Counted from the first letter of the stretch, positions 6,965 through 16,295 are shown. The stretch is 64,000 nt of DNA from Acidimicrobilacustris europaeus (GCA_965194515.1 OZ239146.1:372001-436000); one strand, 5' to 3'. The notes: generated from the letters alone by a model not told the origin. Made by a program: numbers and translations.

Positions 6965-8293
6965 TCACGCAGTAGTGATGCCGAGCCAGTTCGCCTGTGA
7001 CGTATCGAAACCCGGAAACACTGATGCGAGGTTTGTTGTGCGCATGCGGCGGCCAAGCACTTCTGCGTAGACCTTTCGGAAGTCATTCATTACCTTCACA
7101 TCGCCGCGGTCAGTGTCGATCAATCCTGGCCAGACGCCATGCACGCCGGGTTTCACGCCCGCGCCGAGGACCATCATCAGCATTCCGCGACCGTGGTCGG
7201 TTCCGCCTGAACCGTTGATGGCGATCCGTCGCCCGAATTCGGTGGTGATGATCACTGTGGTGCGAGTGGCGGCGCCCCCGATGAAGTCAAAGAACGCGCC
7301 GAGTGCTGCATCGAGTCCGGCAATCAACTTGTATTGGTTGCCAGTTGGATCGGTGGCGGAACCCATTTCGTCGTGTTCATCCCAACCACCAAGGTCGGCC
7401 GTCGCGATTTCGATTGGATAGCCAGCGGCGATCAACTTCGCGATCGGCCACAGCGCAGTTCCGAACCCCGATGGCCATCCTGTTGGAGGTGCGGAAGTGG
7501 TGGCGATTGGCGCGATCTCGGCGACGATGTTGGTCGCAGCCGCTGCGTGGGTTCGAAGGAGTTCGGTCTGTGCAGACGGATACATGGCGCGTACTGCAGT
7601 TTGTACTTGGCTCGATGATGCGCCACTTCCAGCACTGAAAAGCGACAGCGACTGTAGGTTCGGAGTGGCGATGGCTTTTGAACCGCGAAGCGAAGGCTGC
7701 AGTCCATTGCCGATAGAAACGCCTCGTAACGCGTTCTCTGATGCACCCGAGGTCGCCGCTAAGTAGCGACCAAGCCAACCGGTCGTGAGGGTTGAGTCGG
7801 TTGCAGAGCCTTTGTCCATCATCGCTTGGGCGGAAAAATGCGAGCGATTGCTGTTGGGCGAACCAGCAGCTGGAATGAACGCGGCCTGGCCCGCATCGAG
7901 CAACGCCTTGATGCGCACGGCACCAGGATGAAGACCAAATTGGTTGTTCACTCCAAGTGCAGATGCATCAGGAATGGCAACCCCCGGCCGAAGGGTTTGA
8001 TACGTGCTGTCGTTGAGAGGGCTTAAGAACGAAAGCCCATCGGCAGCACCGCGCAAGAAAATGTTGACGACGATGTTGCCTGAAGCAGTTGCGCTCGAGG
8101 TGACGGCAGCGCCGGCTTGACCAAAGAACATCGATGGTCGGATATAGGCGGTTGCCGCAATTGCAGTGGCACCGACGCCCGAGACGGTAAGGAAGCGTCG
8201 GCGATCCATTGATCCCAGAAGGGGAACGGCAACGGCCCCATCAAGTTCATTACTCGGCCTGGTTGTTTCGGGAGATTCGCTGTTCATAGTCAT
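6965..8293 (-). CDS. DUF1501 family Tat-exported protein
   Basis: Protein of 442 aa. A twin-arginine signal (MDRRRFLTVSG at ~29-39 and a hydrophobic Ala-rich stretch) sends it across the membrane folded. The DUF1501 body has an alkaline-phosphatase/sulfatase-like fold; visible motifs include FLRGAADGLSFLSP, NRSHFSAQAMM, LGGWDEHDEMG and TEFGRR followed by GGTDHGRG, the likely metal-binding His/Asp set. The biochemical function of the family is not established. The ATG at 8293 overlaps the upstream DUF1800 stop as ATGA, so the two are translationally coupled. A start at 8287 is also possible. Confidence 0.85.
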   Translation of the reverse strand: MTMNSESPETTRPSNELDGAVAVPLLGSMDRRRFLTVSGVGATAIAATAYIRPSMFFGQAGAAVTSSATASGNIVVNIFLRGAADGLSFLSPLNDSTYQTLRPGVAIPDASALGVNNQFGLHPGAVRIKALLDAGQAAFIPAAGSPNSNRSHFSAQAMMDKGSATDSTLTTGWLGRYLAATSGASENALRGVSIGNGLQPSLRGSKAIATPNLQSLSLFSAGSGASSSQVQTAVRAMYPSAQTELLRTHAAAATNIVAEIAPIATTSAPPTGWPSGFGTALWPIAKLIAAGYPIEIATADLGGWDEHDEMGSATDPTGNQYKLIAGLDAALGAFFDFIGGAATRTTVIITTEFGRRIAINGSGGTDHGRGMLMMVLGAGVKPGVHGVWPGLIDTDRGDVKVMNDFRKVYAEVLGRRMRTTNLASVFPGFDTSQANWLGITTA

Positions 8294-9969
8294 CACCGCA
8301 TTTGGTTCTGTGGGGTCTGCAGGACGTAGGCAAAGACGGCTCGAGCATTGGATGTTGCTTTCCAAACTGTGGTGTTTGTCTGGCCCGATGCGGAAAGAAT
8401 TGCGGCACGAGTTGTGGGATCAAGTGGTTCGCCAAGGAGTGCGATCGCTGCTCGATCAAGTGCTTCGCCCGCAGTGGTGGGCACTGGTGTGCGAAGAATT
8501 CGCGCGGCATCGAATTGCGGTGCTGGCGCACCAAACCCGTTTGAACCCAGAGTCGCTAGGTTCCAACGGGCAACCATCGCCCCAGCGGTTGTCCATCGAG
8601 CATCGTTGTCGGGATATCCGTCGGGTGTTTCCCAAGCGAGTGGAACCTGGCCCAGAAGTGCAAGTTGGCTCATGACTGAACTCTGAAAGTTCGTAGCACG
8701 GGCCGGATCCCATTGGAGCTGCACCGCCCGAAGATTGCCAGCGAAGTATTCGATTGGACGCCGCATCTTGCGTCCTGCCGATGCTCGGAACTCTGGGGAA
8801 AGAAGTAATGAGCGAACCATCGGTGTGATCGCGGTGTCGTTTGCGATGTAGGCCTGAGCCGCCGCTGTGACGACGTTGTCGGTGGGCAGTATGTGATCGC
8901 CAATAAAACGCACCGCGAGTTTGTGGGCGAGATGCGTCGCAGTCTTTGGGTGTCGTGCGAGGTGAACGAGTAAGGACTCACCAGCAGCGACGCCGGTGAG
9001 TCCGTTTGGACGCCAGCCGAGAACATCGCCGCCTGCTGCAAGGGGGCCCATGTTGTGCCACTGAGGCCGGAATTGGAATCCGCCGTCGTTGCGATTGACG
9101 ACCGACCACCCGGACAGAAGGTAGGAAACCTCCTTGACGTCGGTTTCGTCGTATCCGCCGTCGACACCCACCGTGTGGAGCTCGAGCATCTCTCGGGCGT
9201 AATTCTCAATAGGGAGTCGACCGCCATCGGCACGAGAAAGCGCTTGATCAAGATAAAGGAGCATCGCTGGCGACTTCGCTGAGGCAACCAACATGTCGGC
9301 AAATCTTCCGGTTGAGTGGCGACGGATGACGTCGCGATCATCGGTGGGCTTATGCCGTGTGCTCAGGTCGTGATTGATGTCGACGTTGAGGTGATTCGAC
9401 CAAAAGTCCACGAGTAATTCGTGGAGTTGTCGGCTACTCCAAACGGCGCGCGCAACAGTCGCTGCCGCCATTTCCTGGCGGGTGCGCCATGGTTCGGCCC
9501 CAGCGGTGATTTCCGTTGCCGTCATGAGCGATCGCGGGTAGCTGCGCAAAATTCCATCGACTACCGAATCATCGATGGACTGCCATGCCAATTGTCGATC
9601 GATCCACGCCGTTGTTCCGATTGCTCGAATCTCGGCAAGAAGTGCAGGTGTCTGACCGAAACTGAGTCGTCGGGCAACGTGAAGCACTTGGGCGGCGGTT
9701 TCACCAGTTACCGAGCCCGGCTGAATGGCGGGAGGAGGAAGAGTGGTTGTCGTTGGGGCTGCAGTTGTTGGTGGAACCGAAGTCGTCGATGTCGGTGTCG
9801 GTATCGGTGCTGGTGGGGGAGCAGGCGTCGGGGTGCACGCTGCGGCGGTTGCCGCGACAGCAGCAACTCCAGCTCCCAGCAACACGGAACGGCGGTTGAG
9901 GGTTCGAGGGATGGTTTGGGTGTCGTCTTCGCTGTCGGTAACCGGTGCGGCGTTCGGGGACGATTCCAT
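8293..9969 (-). CDS. DUF1800 family Tat lipoprotein
   Basis: Protein of 558 aa. The N-terminus carries NRRSVLLGAG and a lipobox TAAAC (Cys45), so it is a probable Tat-exported lipoprotein. A Pro/Thr-rich linker (~46-90) follows, then a DUF1800 domain with RRLSFGQTP, SRLPIENYAREMLELHTVGVDGGYDETDVKEV-type motifs and FRASAGRKMRRPIEYF. The molecular role is unknown. DUF1800 and DUF1501 genes occur as neighbours in many bacteria, implying a joint extracytoplasmic complex or enzyme pair. ATG 9969 follows AGGAAGAG, a good ribosome-binding site; in-frame upstream sequence lacks a signal peptide. Confidence 0.85.
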   Translation of the reverse strand: MESSPNAAPVTDSEDDTQTIPRTLNRRSVLLGAGVAAVAATAAACTPTPAPPPAPIPTPTSTTSVPPTTAAPTTTTLPPPAIQPGSVTGETAAQVLHVARRLSFGQTPALLAEIRAIGTTAWIDRQLAWQSIDDSVVDGILRSYPRSLMTATEITAGAEPWRTRQEMAAATVARAVWSSRQLHELLVDFWSNHLNVDINHDLSTRHKPTDDRDVIRRHSTGRFADMLVASAKSPAMLLYLDQALSRADGGRLPIENYAREMLELHTVGVDGGYDETDVKEVSYLLSGWSVVNRNDGGFQFRPQWHNMGPLAAGGDVLGWRPNGLTGVAAGESLLVHLARHPKTATHLAHKLAVRFIGDHILPTDNVVTAAAQAYIANDTAITPMVRSLLLSPEFRASAGRKMRRPIEYFAGNLRAVQLQWDPARATNFQSSVMSQLALLGQVPLAWETPDGYPDNDARWTTAGAMVARWNLATLGSNGFGAPAPQFDAARILRTPVPTTAGEALDRAAIALLGEPLDPTTRAAILSASGQTNTTVWKATSNARAVFAYVLQTPQNQMR

Positions 9970-10046
9970 AGCAGTGCTCTTCCTGAGGTCGGCAACAGTG
10001 GCTATGGCGTCATCGTGCCAGATCGCACGGCTGTTTGATGTAAAGA

Positions 10047-10064
10047 AAACCTTTAGGAAGGTTT
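10047..10064. promoter_or_regulatory. Inverted repeat between methyltransferase and DUF1800 genes
   Basis: AAACCTT-TAGG-AAGGTTT, 7-bp perfect arms in an AT-rich stretch. On the minus strand it is followed by TTCTTTAC, so it could be the terminator of the methyltransferase gene. An operator for DUF1800 is the alternative. Confidence 0.45.
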
Positions 10065-10091
10065 CAGATCGGTTGACCTTGTCGGGCTGGA

Positions 10092-10709
10092 TCAGCCCGG
10101 ATTGATGGCTTGCGCGAACGTCATGAACACCCACGGCTTGGGGCCCTTGGTGTATTCGCTATGGACGAATTCGAGTTCGAAGCCCGCGGCCCTCACTAGC
10201 TCAACTGGGTCACGGGTGAGATGGCAACCATCGGCCAGACGCTTTTCCAATGGATCAAGGCGACGCTGCCAGGTCTGGGTCTTTGCATCGGGAGCCAAGC
10301 CATGTTCGAGGAAGTGGAAACGACCACCGGGCTTGAGGACTCGTCGGAGTTCGGCGAGCGCCTGTTCAACGCCAGGAATCGTGCAAAGCGTGAACGTGCA
10401 CAGCGCGCCGTCACAGGAGTTGTCTTCAAGTGCGACCGTTTCGCCATGCAGGCCCGCGTACTGGATGGGAATAGGGGAAGCAGCGATTCGTGGGACTGCG
10501 ATCTTGCGCGCGGTTAATGCGGGCTCGACGGCATAGACGAGTTCGATTTCCGGTGGGTAGCTCGCAACGTTGAGGCCCGACCCAAATCCGATCTCCAAGA
10601 CCGTTCCCGACAAACCAGCGGCCACGGCGTTGCGCCCCTCTTGCATGGCGGGCGTGCCGAGTGCCTTGTCGATAAAGCGGGGAACGATGTGCGTGCTGTA
10701 GAAACCCAT
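10092..10709 (-). CDS. Class I SAM-dependent methyltransferase (Methyltransf_11 type)
   Basis: Protein of 205 aa. Motif I VLEIGFGSGLNV (~37-48) binds S-adenosylmethionine; CTFTLCTIPGVEQALAEL (motif II region) and LKPGGRFHFLEHG (motif III) follow in the usual order. The size and the LEHG motif resemble small phospholipid/thiol-type methyltransferases, but the substrate cannot be read. ATG 10709 has TACGGT 7 nt upstream and no Shine-Dalgarno, so a leaderless mRNA is likely. It is divergent from the esterase gene. Confidence 0.85.
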   Translation of the reverse strand: MGFYSTHIVPRFIDKALGTPAMQEGRNAVAAGLSGTVLEIGFGSGLNVASYPPEIELVYAVEPALTARKIAVPRIAASPIPIQYAGLHGETVALEDNSCDGALCTFTLCTIPGVEQALAELRRVLKPGGRFHFLEHGLAPDAKTQTWQRRLDPLEKRLADGCHLTRDPVELVRAAGFELEFVHSEYTKGPKPWVFMTFAQAINPG

Positions 10710-10716
10710 TTCTGTG

Positions 10717-10722
10717 ACCGTA
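10717..10722 (-). promoter_or_regulatory. -10 element of leaderless methyltransferase gene
   Basis: Minus-strand TACGGT ends 7 nt before the ATG at 10709. A divergent TATGGT (10754-10759, plus) could serve the esterase gene. Confidence 0.5.
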
Positions 10723-10783
10723 GCGGTTGAGGGCGTTGCGATTCTGTCCGCCCTATGGTGACCACAGGACACGAGGGGGATCG

Positions 10784-11740
10784 ATGCAACTTTGGACTGA
10801 CGAGATCGAGGCAATGCGGCCCGAGGCCCGGGCCGTTGTCGATGCCGGCATGGCGCTTGTTGCCGAACTCTTTGCGGGGGACGGTGAGCCGCCCACCGAT
10901 TTGCTCGGCGCTGCTCAGCACATGCGCCGTTCGTTTGAACGCATGTATTCGCCAGTGCCTGAAGCGATTGTGCGTGACATCGCCGGAGTGCCATGTCGAA
11001 CGTTCGTGCCTGATGGTCCGGCCACTGCGATCTACCTCCATTTCCATGGCGGCGGAATGGTGATCGGTGCTCCCGAGATGAGCGACTCTTCCAATCTCGA
11101 TCTTTGTCGTCGATTCGGAATGACCGTGATTTCGGTTGGGTATCGCAAAGCTCCCGAGCACCCGTTTCCTGCAGGCCCAGATGATGGCATCGCGGTTGCG
11201 AAGTGGGTCATCGACAACGGAATCAGCGAGTACGGCTCCGATCGAATCATTGTTGGTGGCGAATCCGCTGGCGGCTACATGGCGGCCGCAGTTGCACTGC
11301 GCATGCGCGATGAGTTGAACGCAATCGAACACCTTGTCGGCGCGAATCTCGTGTTTGGCGTGCACGACTGGGGTCGTTCACCAAGTCAACGCGGCCTTCG
11401 AGTGCTGACTGCTCCTGACATGCTCACGCCCGAAGGTATGGCGATGTTCGGCGATTGCTATTTGCCAGGCATGACCATTGAAGAGCGACGCGCGCCCCAC
11501 ATCTCGCCGCTCTTTGCTGACCTCCACGATCTGTGTCCTGCATTCATGAGCGTCGGAACTGCCGATCACCTGCTCGACGACACACTGATGCTCGCACCGC
11601 GCTGGGCTGCTGCTGGAAACGATGTCGAGTTGTTTGTTGCCCCTGAGATGCCGCACGGATTCCAAGCATTTCCCTGTGGGATTACCTCGGCGTGGGCGGC
11701 AGCGCAGTTCGACTGGTTTGCTCGCCTACTTGGGTCCTAA
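10784..11740 (+). CDS. Alpha/beta hydrolase, hormone-sensitive-lipase (HSL) family esterase
   Basis: Protein of 318 aa. The oxyanion-hole motif HGGG (~88-91), nucleophile elbow GESAG (Ser161), acidic residue in TADHLLDD (~259-266) and His291 in MPHGFQ form the expected catalytic set of HSL-type carboxylesterases. It should hydrolyse small acyl or aryl esters in the cytoplasm; no signal peptide is visible. ATG 10784 follows GAGGGGGA (10773-10780). It is monocistronic and ends at a strong hairpin. Confidence 0.85.
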   Translation: MQLWTDEIEAMRPEARAVVDAGMALVAELFAGDGEPPTDLLGAAQHMRRSFERMYSPVPEAIVRDIAGVPCRTFVPDGPATAIYLHFHGGGMVIGAPEMSDSSNLDLCRRFGMTVISVGYRKAPEHPFPAGPDDGIAVAKWVIDNGISEYGSDRIIVGGESAGGYMAAAVALRMRDELNAIEHLVGANLVFGVHDWGRSPSQRGLRVLTAPDMLTPEGMAMFGDCYLPGMTIEERRAPHISPLFADLHDLCPAFMSVGTADHLLDDTLMLAPRWAAAGNDVELFVAPEMPHGFQAFPCGITSAWAAAQFDWFARLLGS

Positions 11741-11746
11741 CGCGAC

Positions 11747-11772
11747 GATGCCCGCCCCGAAGGGCGGGCATC
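11747..11772. terminator. Bidirectional hairpin terminator
   Basis: GATGCCCGCCC / GGGCGGGCATC, a perfect 11-bp stem with a CGAA loop between the convergent esterase and lipoprotein genes. Confidence 0.8.
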
Positions 11773-11795
11773 GAATGCGATCAGAAGTTTTCAGA

Positions 11796-12491
11796 TCAGT
11801 TGGACATGCAACCGTTGGTGTAGATCACTGCCGGAAGTTTGCCCTGCTGGCAAACAACACCGCGGTCCTGGGTGACCCACTTGCCGTCACGTGATGCCAA
11901 GACATCGGTGACTGCAAGAGTCGGTGCACCGCTTGCAGCGGGAGGAGTGAGTTCCGCCCATGCGTAGGCCCAGCCTGAGTCACAGCCGAAGCCGGTGACC
12001 TTCACGGTGGTACCTGCAGTCATCGCGGCATCAACGCCAGCGGTGATGGCTGCCGAGGTGCATGCAGCTGCTGCTCCGGTCGGACCAACTGGGGCCGGTG
12101 TCGGAGTCGGAAGCACGCAGATCTTCTTCTTGGCTTGCGCGTCGGCAGAAAGTGCTGCCTTCGTCTTCGGGCCATAGGTGCCGTCAACGGTCAGGCCAGC
12201 GCCTTTCTGGAATGCTTTGATGCTGGCAATCGTGTGCGGTCCAATGACTCCGTCGTTGTTACCAACATCGCAACCAACGGTGTCGAGCCATTCCTGCATC
12301 TGAATGATGTCGGCCTTGGTGAGGGTGCTCACTGGCTTCACGCCAGAAGTTGTAGGTGATGAAGCGGCAGTCGTGGTGGTTGAGCCTTTGTCGCTTGACT
12401 TGCTGTCGCTACTGCACGCAGCAACGCCGGCCACGATGGCCAACGAAAGGACAGCAACGCCGAGAATTCGGCGCGCAGAATGAGAACGCAT
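11796..12491 (-). CDS. Peptidoglycan-binding-domain lipoprotein
   Basis: Protein of 231 aa. A lipoprotein signal (Arg-rich n-region, hydrophobic 9-25, lipobox VAAC with Cys26) is followed by a Ser/Thr-rich linker. A PG_binding_1-like helical repeat (~60-113; QMQEWLDTVGCDVGNNDGVIGP and AGLTVDGTYGPKTKAAL) comes next. A C-terminal ~90-residue domain with four Cys, possibly disulfide-bonded, is unrecognised. It probably anchors to the outer membrane leaflet and wall. The start has CCGGAGGAAC before ATG 12491. Confidence 0.8.
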   Translation of the reverse strand: MRSHSARRILGVAVLSLAIVAGVAACSSDSKSSDKGSTTTTAASSPTTSGVKPVSTLTKADIIQMQEWLDTVGCDVGNNDGVIGPHTIASIKAFQKGAGLTVDGTYGPKTKAALSADAQAKKKICVLPTPTPAPVGPTGAAAACTSAAITAGVDAAMTAGTTVKVTGFGCDSGWAYAWAELTPPAASGAPTLAVTDVLASRDGKWVTQDRGVVCQQGKLPAVIYTNGCMSN

Positions 12492-12613
12492 AGTTCCTCC
12501 GGGGGTAGGGGTAAAAGGCGAATCCGCCTCGGGGAACGGTAGTGAGTGGGGTGCTCAAGGCCGTGGACCCCAACGATGTGCCACGCTCTCAGGAGACAGA
12601 GGAGGAGTGGGGC

Positions 12614-13819
12614 GTGTCCGGACCATTAGAAGGTGTGAAAGTCGTCGAACTTGGTATGTGGGTGGCCGGCCCAGCATGTGCCGGGATCCTTGCTGACTGG
12701 GGTGCAGACGTCATCAAACTGGAACCACCCGGCGGAGGTGATCCGGCTCGGACCTATCAAGCCCTGTTCGGCACGATGATGCCTGACAATCCTGTTTTCG
12801 AAATGGACAACCGCTCGAAAAAGTCGCTCGCTGTTGATCTGCGAACGGCCGAAGGCCAGGCGCTTGCGCTCGAGCTTCTCGATGACGCCGATGTTTTCGT
12901 CACGAACTTGCGCCGTGGCGCACTGGAACGTTGGGGGCTTGGTCCCGATGACGTGATGGCGCGCAATCCGCGACTCGTTTACCAACTCATTACCGGGTAC
13001 GGAATGGAAGGACCCGATGCGGCGCGTCCCGCGTACGACATCGGCGGATTCTGGGCGCGGTCCGGTGTGGCCTCACTTTTGCAAACACCCGATGGTCCGC
13101 TTCCGTTTCAACGCGGCGGTATGGGTGATCATCCCACCGGAAGTTCCGCATCGGCGGCGGTGTGTGCAGCGTTGTTCAGTCGCGAGCGCACCGGTGAAGG
13201 TCAGTTGGTCTCAACCTCGCTTGTCCGACAAGGCGTCTACACGATTGGTTTCGATCTTTCGATCACGCTTGGTTGGGGCGACCACATCGGTATCGGCGCG
13301 CGCGAAACCATGGGCAATCCCGCCATGAATAACTACACCTGCGGTGACGGAAAAAAGATTTGGCTCATCGGACAAGAAGCGCATCGTCATTGGCCACCGT
13401 TGTGTCGAGTCGTTGGCCATCCCGAGTGGATTGACGAAGGTCCATACGCAACACCACTTGGTCGGCGTGAGAATGCGCGTGAACTGATTGCTGAACTCGA
13501 CGGAATCTTTGCGACGAAGTCGCGAGACGAATGGGCAGTGATTTTCGATACGGAGCCAGACATGTTCTGGGCGCCAGTCAACGATATTGACGATGTTCTG
13601 ATCGATGAGCAGGTTCATGCCGCTGGGGCATTTATCGAAGTTCCTGAAGCAAACGGTTCAGCGATGCGGGTTGCCAGCCCGTCTGACTTCTACGGAACTC
13701 CGTGGGCCGCGCGTTCGGGTGCTCCGGAACTTGGGCAGCACACTCGTGAAGTTCTTGCTTCTATGGGGCGCACCGACGCGGAAATCGATGCCATGTTCGA
13801 ATCGGGAACAGTCGCATGA
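12614..13819 (+). CDS. CaiB/BaiF (class III) CoA-transferase
   Basis: Protein of 401 aa, typical for the family. The N-terminus GPLEGVKVVELGMWVAGP and DWGADVIKLEPP, and the putative catalytic Asp (~142, PAYDIGGFWARSG), identify a family III transferase that moves CoA between carboxylic acids. GTG 12614 was chosen because AGGAGG (12600-12605) is 8 nt upstream and the domain starts there; an upstream GTG at 12542 would add 24 residues. The stop overlaps the next ATG (ATGA). It forms an operon with a hydrolase and a thiolase-like protein, suggesting activation and cleavage of a carboxylic acid. Confidence 0.88.
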   Translation: MSGPLEGVKVVELGMWVAGPACAGILADWGADVIKLEPPGGGDPARTYQALFGTMMPDNPVFEMDNRSKKSLAVDLRTAEGQALALELLDDADVFVTNLRRGALERWGLGPDDVMARNPRLVYQLITGYGMEGPDAARPAYDIGGFWARSGVASLLQTPDGPLPFQRGGMGDHPTGSSASAAVCAALFSRERTGEGQLVSTSLVRQGVYTIGFDLSITLGWGDHIGIGARETMGNPAMNNYTCGDGKKIWLIGQEAHRHWPPLCRVVGHPEWIDEGPYATPLGRRENARELIAELDGIFATKSRDEWAVIFDTEPDMFWAPVNDIDDVLIDEQVHAAGAFIEVPEANGSAMRVASPSDFYGTPWAARSGAPELGQHTREVLASMGRTDAEIDAMFESGTVA

Positions 13820-14796
13820 GCGTTTCTGGGTACGACCTTCGACTTCGTCCGGCTCAACCAGCGACTCCGGCGGCAGACGCGTTCACGATTCATCGATCAC
13901 AACTCTCCAATGGGGTTGAACTCGCCTACGTGCGCGAAGGGGTGGGTGGGTACCCGCTACTGCTCATCCACGGATATCCGGAAACCAAGCGAATTTGGTG
14001 GCGAAACATTGAGCCACTCGTTGCCGCTGGGTTTGAAGTCATCGTTCCTGATCTCCGTGGCCATGGGGACTCAGGCTTTTCCGACAGCGATACCTACGAC
14101 CTCGTCACCTACAGCCGCGATCTCTACGAACTCACACACGACATCCTCGGCCATCAACACATCGGAGTTGTTGGCGGAGACGTTGGCGGCGTTGTTGCTG
14201 TTGACATGGTGCAACGGTTCGAGGGCTTCGTTGACGGACTGTGTTTCTTCGACACCGTTCCACCAATGGTCATCGATGCATACATTGCGGCGGGCATCGA
14301 TATCGGTTCAATCAAGGCAATCGCCGATGGTCCGACGGGCGACTACCGACGTCGACAGGGTGGCGAACCCGATGTGCTTGCTGCCGAATTGAGTACACCT
14401 GCGCTGCGGCGTGCATGGATCGCGGCAATGTACGGACCGCGCCTTTGGGCATCTCCGGGGACATTCACCGATGCCGACATCGACTTCATGACCGAACCTT
14501 GGGCCGACGAAGCGCGTCTGCGTGCTGGTTGGGCTGTTTATCAACTTAGTTATGGTCGAACCGCGCAGGAGTTCCCAATCCTCGACCGCACTGTCGACAT
14601 TCCAACCCTTCTTTTCTACGGGGCAGACGATCAAGTTGTCGGACCCGACTTCATTCATTGCTGCGAAGTCGCGTTCACCGACCGTGTCGGACCATTCGTT
14701 CTTCCTGGCGCTGGGCACTTTCTGCAGTGGGAGAGAGCCGATCTCTTCAATCCCACTGTCGCAATGTTCTTCTCCGCTCTTCGATCGAAAGTGTGA
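13816..14796 (+). CDS. Alpha/beta hydrolase, epoxide hydrolase/haloalkane dehalogenase-like
   Basis: Protein of 326 aa. HGYP (~52-55) is the oxyanion motif and GGDVGG places Asp122 at the nucleophile position; RGHGDS (~81-86) and a C-terminal GAGHFLQWE supply the His. An Asp nucleophile favours epoxide hydrolase or (halo)acetate dehalogenase chemistry over esterase. It overlaps the CoA-transferase by 4 bp and ends 2 nt before the next ATG. Confidence 0.85.
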   Translation: MSVSGYDLRLRPAQPATPAADAFTIHRSQLSNGVELAYVREGVGGYPLLLIHGYPETKRIWWRNIEPLVAAGFEVIVPDLRGHGDSGFSDSDTYDLVTYSRDLYELTHDILGHQHIGVVGGDVGGVVAVDMVQRFEGFVDGLCFFDTVPPMVIDAYIAAGIDIGSIKAIADGPTGDYRRRQGGEPDVLAAELSTPALRRAWIAAMYGPRLWASPGTFTDADIDFMTEPWADEARLRAGWAVYQLSYGRTAQEFPILDRTVDIPTLLFYGADDQVVGPDFIHCCEVAFTDRVGPFVLPGAGHFLQWERADLFNPTVAMFFSALRSKV

Positions 14797-14798
14797 CC

Positions 14799-16295
14799 AT
14801 GGCGATCTCCGAAACGCTTGACCCGCAAACTCCAATCGTGATCGGTGCATCGGAGATCGCTCATCGCGATGGGCCTGACTTCCAGTCTGTCTCGGCGACC
14901 GAACTCATGATTGAAGCGGTTCACCGCGCGTTGGAGTCAACCGGTGCAGGCGACGTACTTGGCGCACTCACTGGGGCCGTGCTCGTGCCCCACGGAACAT
15001 GGACAGAATCCGATCCCGGTCGCGCTATTGCTGAAGCGATTGGTGCACCAAAAGCTCGGACGATTCGCAGCGAACTTGGCGTTCTGCAGCAATCGTTGCT
15101 GGCGCGAGCAGCAACCGATGTGCAATCAGGTGTGGTCGATGTCGCGATCGTGGTGGGCGGCGAAAACCGATGGTCGGGAGTGGTCTCCGGCAAAGCGGGT
15201 ACCGCCCTTGCGGAAGCTCCAGCGCTTGCATGTGCAGCAGAGCCTGATGAAGTGATTGCGCCGAGAGAGATGGTGATTTCTCAGATAGAGATCGACCGCA
15301 ATCTCACGACCGCAGCGCATCAGTACGCAATCATTGAATCCGCGCTCCGACACCATCTCGGTCGCTCGACCGGTGCGCATCAGCGCGAACTCGGTGAGCT
15401 GTGGGCGCGCTTCGCCGAAATCGCTGCAGAGGCTCCTGCCGGGTGGGATACGCGAGCAATGAAGTCTGACGAGATCGCCTTTCCGTCGGAATCAAATCGA
15501 ATGATTGCGGCTCCCTACCCGAAGTGGCTTATTTCTCAATGGAATGTCGATCAGGCCGCAGCACTCATCTTCACAACAGTTGGGACGGCCAGTCGTCTTG
15601 GTCTCGATGAGTCGACGTGGGTTTTCCCGTTGGCGATGGTCGAGTCGAATGCTGTCATTCCGCTGCCGGAGCGCGCCGATGTCCATCGCTGGCCCGCTTC
15701 GCAACTTGTCGCAAAGGCCGCGCTTGAGGCATCAGAAATTTCAATTGATGAACTTGGTCCCGTTGATCTCTACAGCTGCTTCCCGTCGGCAGTTGAAGTT
15801 CAGGCGCGAGAAATCGGGCTTTCTCTCGATCGTGATCTCACTCTTACCGGCGGTATGACCTTCGGTGGCGGGCCGTTCAATAACTATGCGCTGCAGGGTG
15901 CAGCCGCGATGGTGCGCAAACTTCGCGAATCGTCCGACCCGACCTTTGGTCTGACCAGCGCCGTGAGCGGTCTCCTGACGAAACCTGCTGTCACCGTTTG
16001 GTCCAACCGCGAACCGAGAACCCCGTTCGTTTCGCTTGATGTCAGCGTTGAGGCCGAGGCAGCCACGGAGCGCCGCCCGGTACACCCAGACCTCACCGGT
16101 GCCGGAGTTGTTGTGGGTGCCACGGTGATTCCAGGTCGTGGGGGAGAACTCACCACGGTTGCACTGGTTGAGGCCGAGGGGATTCGCTCGGTCGTGCAAA
16201 GTCACGATCATGCGTTGGGCGAAACATTCATGACTGCCGATCCGGTTGGACTCTCCGTCATCATTGGTGATCCTGGGGAATTCACGCTGGCCTAA
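14799..16295 (+). CDS. Thiolase-fold acetyl-CoA acetyltransferase-like protein
   Basis: Protein of 498 aa. It belongs to the long actinobacterial thiolase-like family annotated acetyl-CoA acetyltransferase: IVIGASEIAHRDG at the start, VVDVAIVVGGEN in the N-terminal half, VDLYSCFPSAVEVQ and LTLTGGMTFGGGPFNNYALQG in the C-terminal half, and a C-terminal OB-like extension. The position normally holding the thiolase nucleophilic Cys reads LGVLQQSLLARA and has no Cys, so classical thiolysis is doubtful. Last gene of a three-gene operon. Confidence 0.8.
   Translation: MAISETLDPQTPIVIGASEIAHRDGPDFQSVSATELMIEAVHRALESTGAGDVLGALTGAVLVPHGTWTESDPGRAIAEAIGAPKARTIRSELGVLQQSLLARAATDVQSGVVDVAIVVGGENRWSGVVSGKAGTALAEAPALACAAEPDEVIAPREMVISQIEIDRNLTTAAHQYAIIESALRHHLGRSTGAHQRELGELWARFAEIAAEAPAGWDTRAMKSDEIAFPSESNRMIAAPYPKWLISQWNVDQAAALIFTTVGTASRLGLDESTWVFPLAMVESNAVIPLPERADVHRWPASQLVAKAALEASEISIDELGPVDLYSCFPSAVEVQAREIGLSLDRDLTLTGGMTFGGGPFNNYALQGAAAMVRKLRESSDPTFGLTSAVSGLLTKPAVTVWSNREPRTPFVSLDVSVEAEAATERRPVHPDLTGAGVVVGATVIPGRGGELTTVALVEAEGIRSVVQSHDHALGETFMTADPVGLSVIIGDPGEFTLA

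Noticed and set aside
12542..12613. Upstream GTG start for the CoA-transferase
   Set aside because: GTG 12614 has AGGAGG at 8 nt and coincides with the family N-terminus; the extra 24 residues are not family-like.
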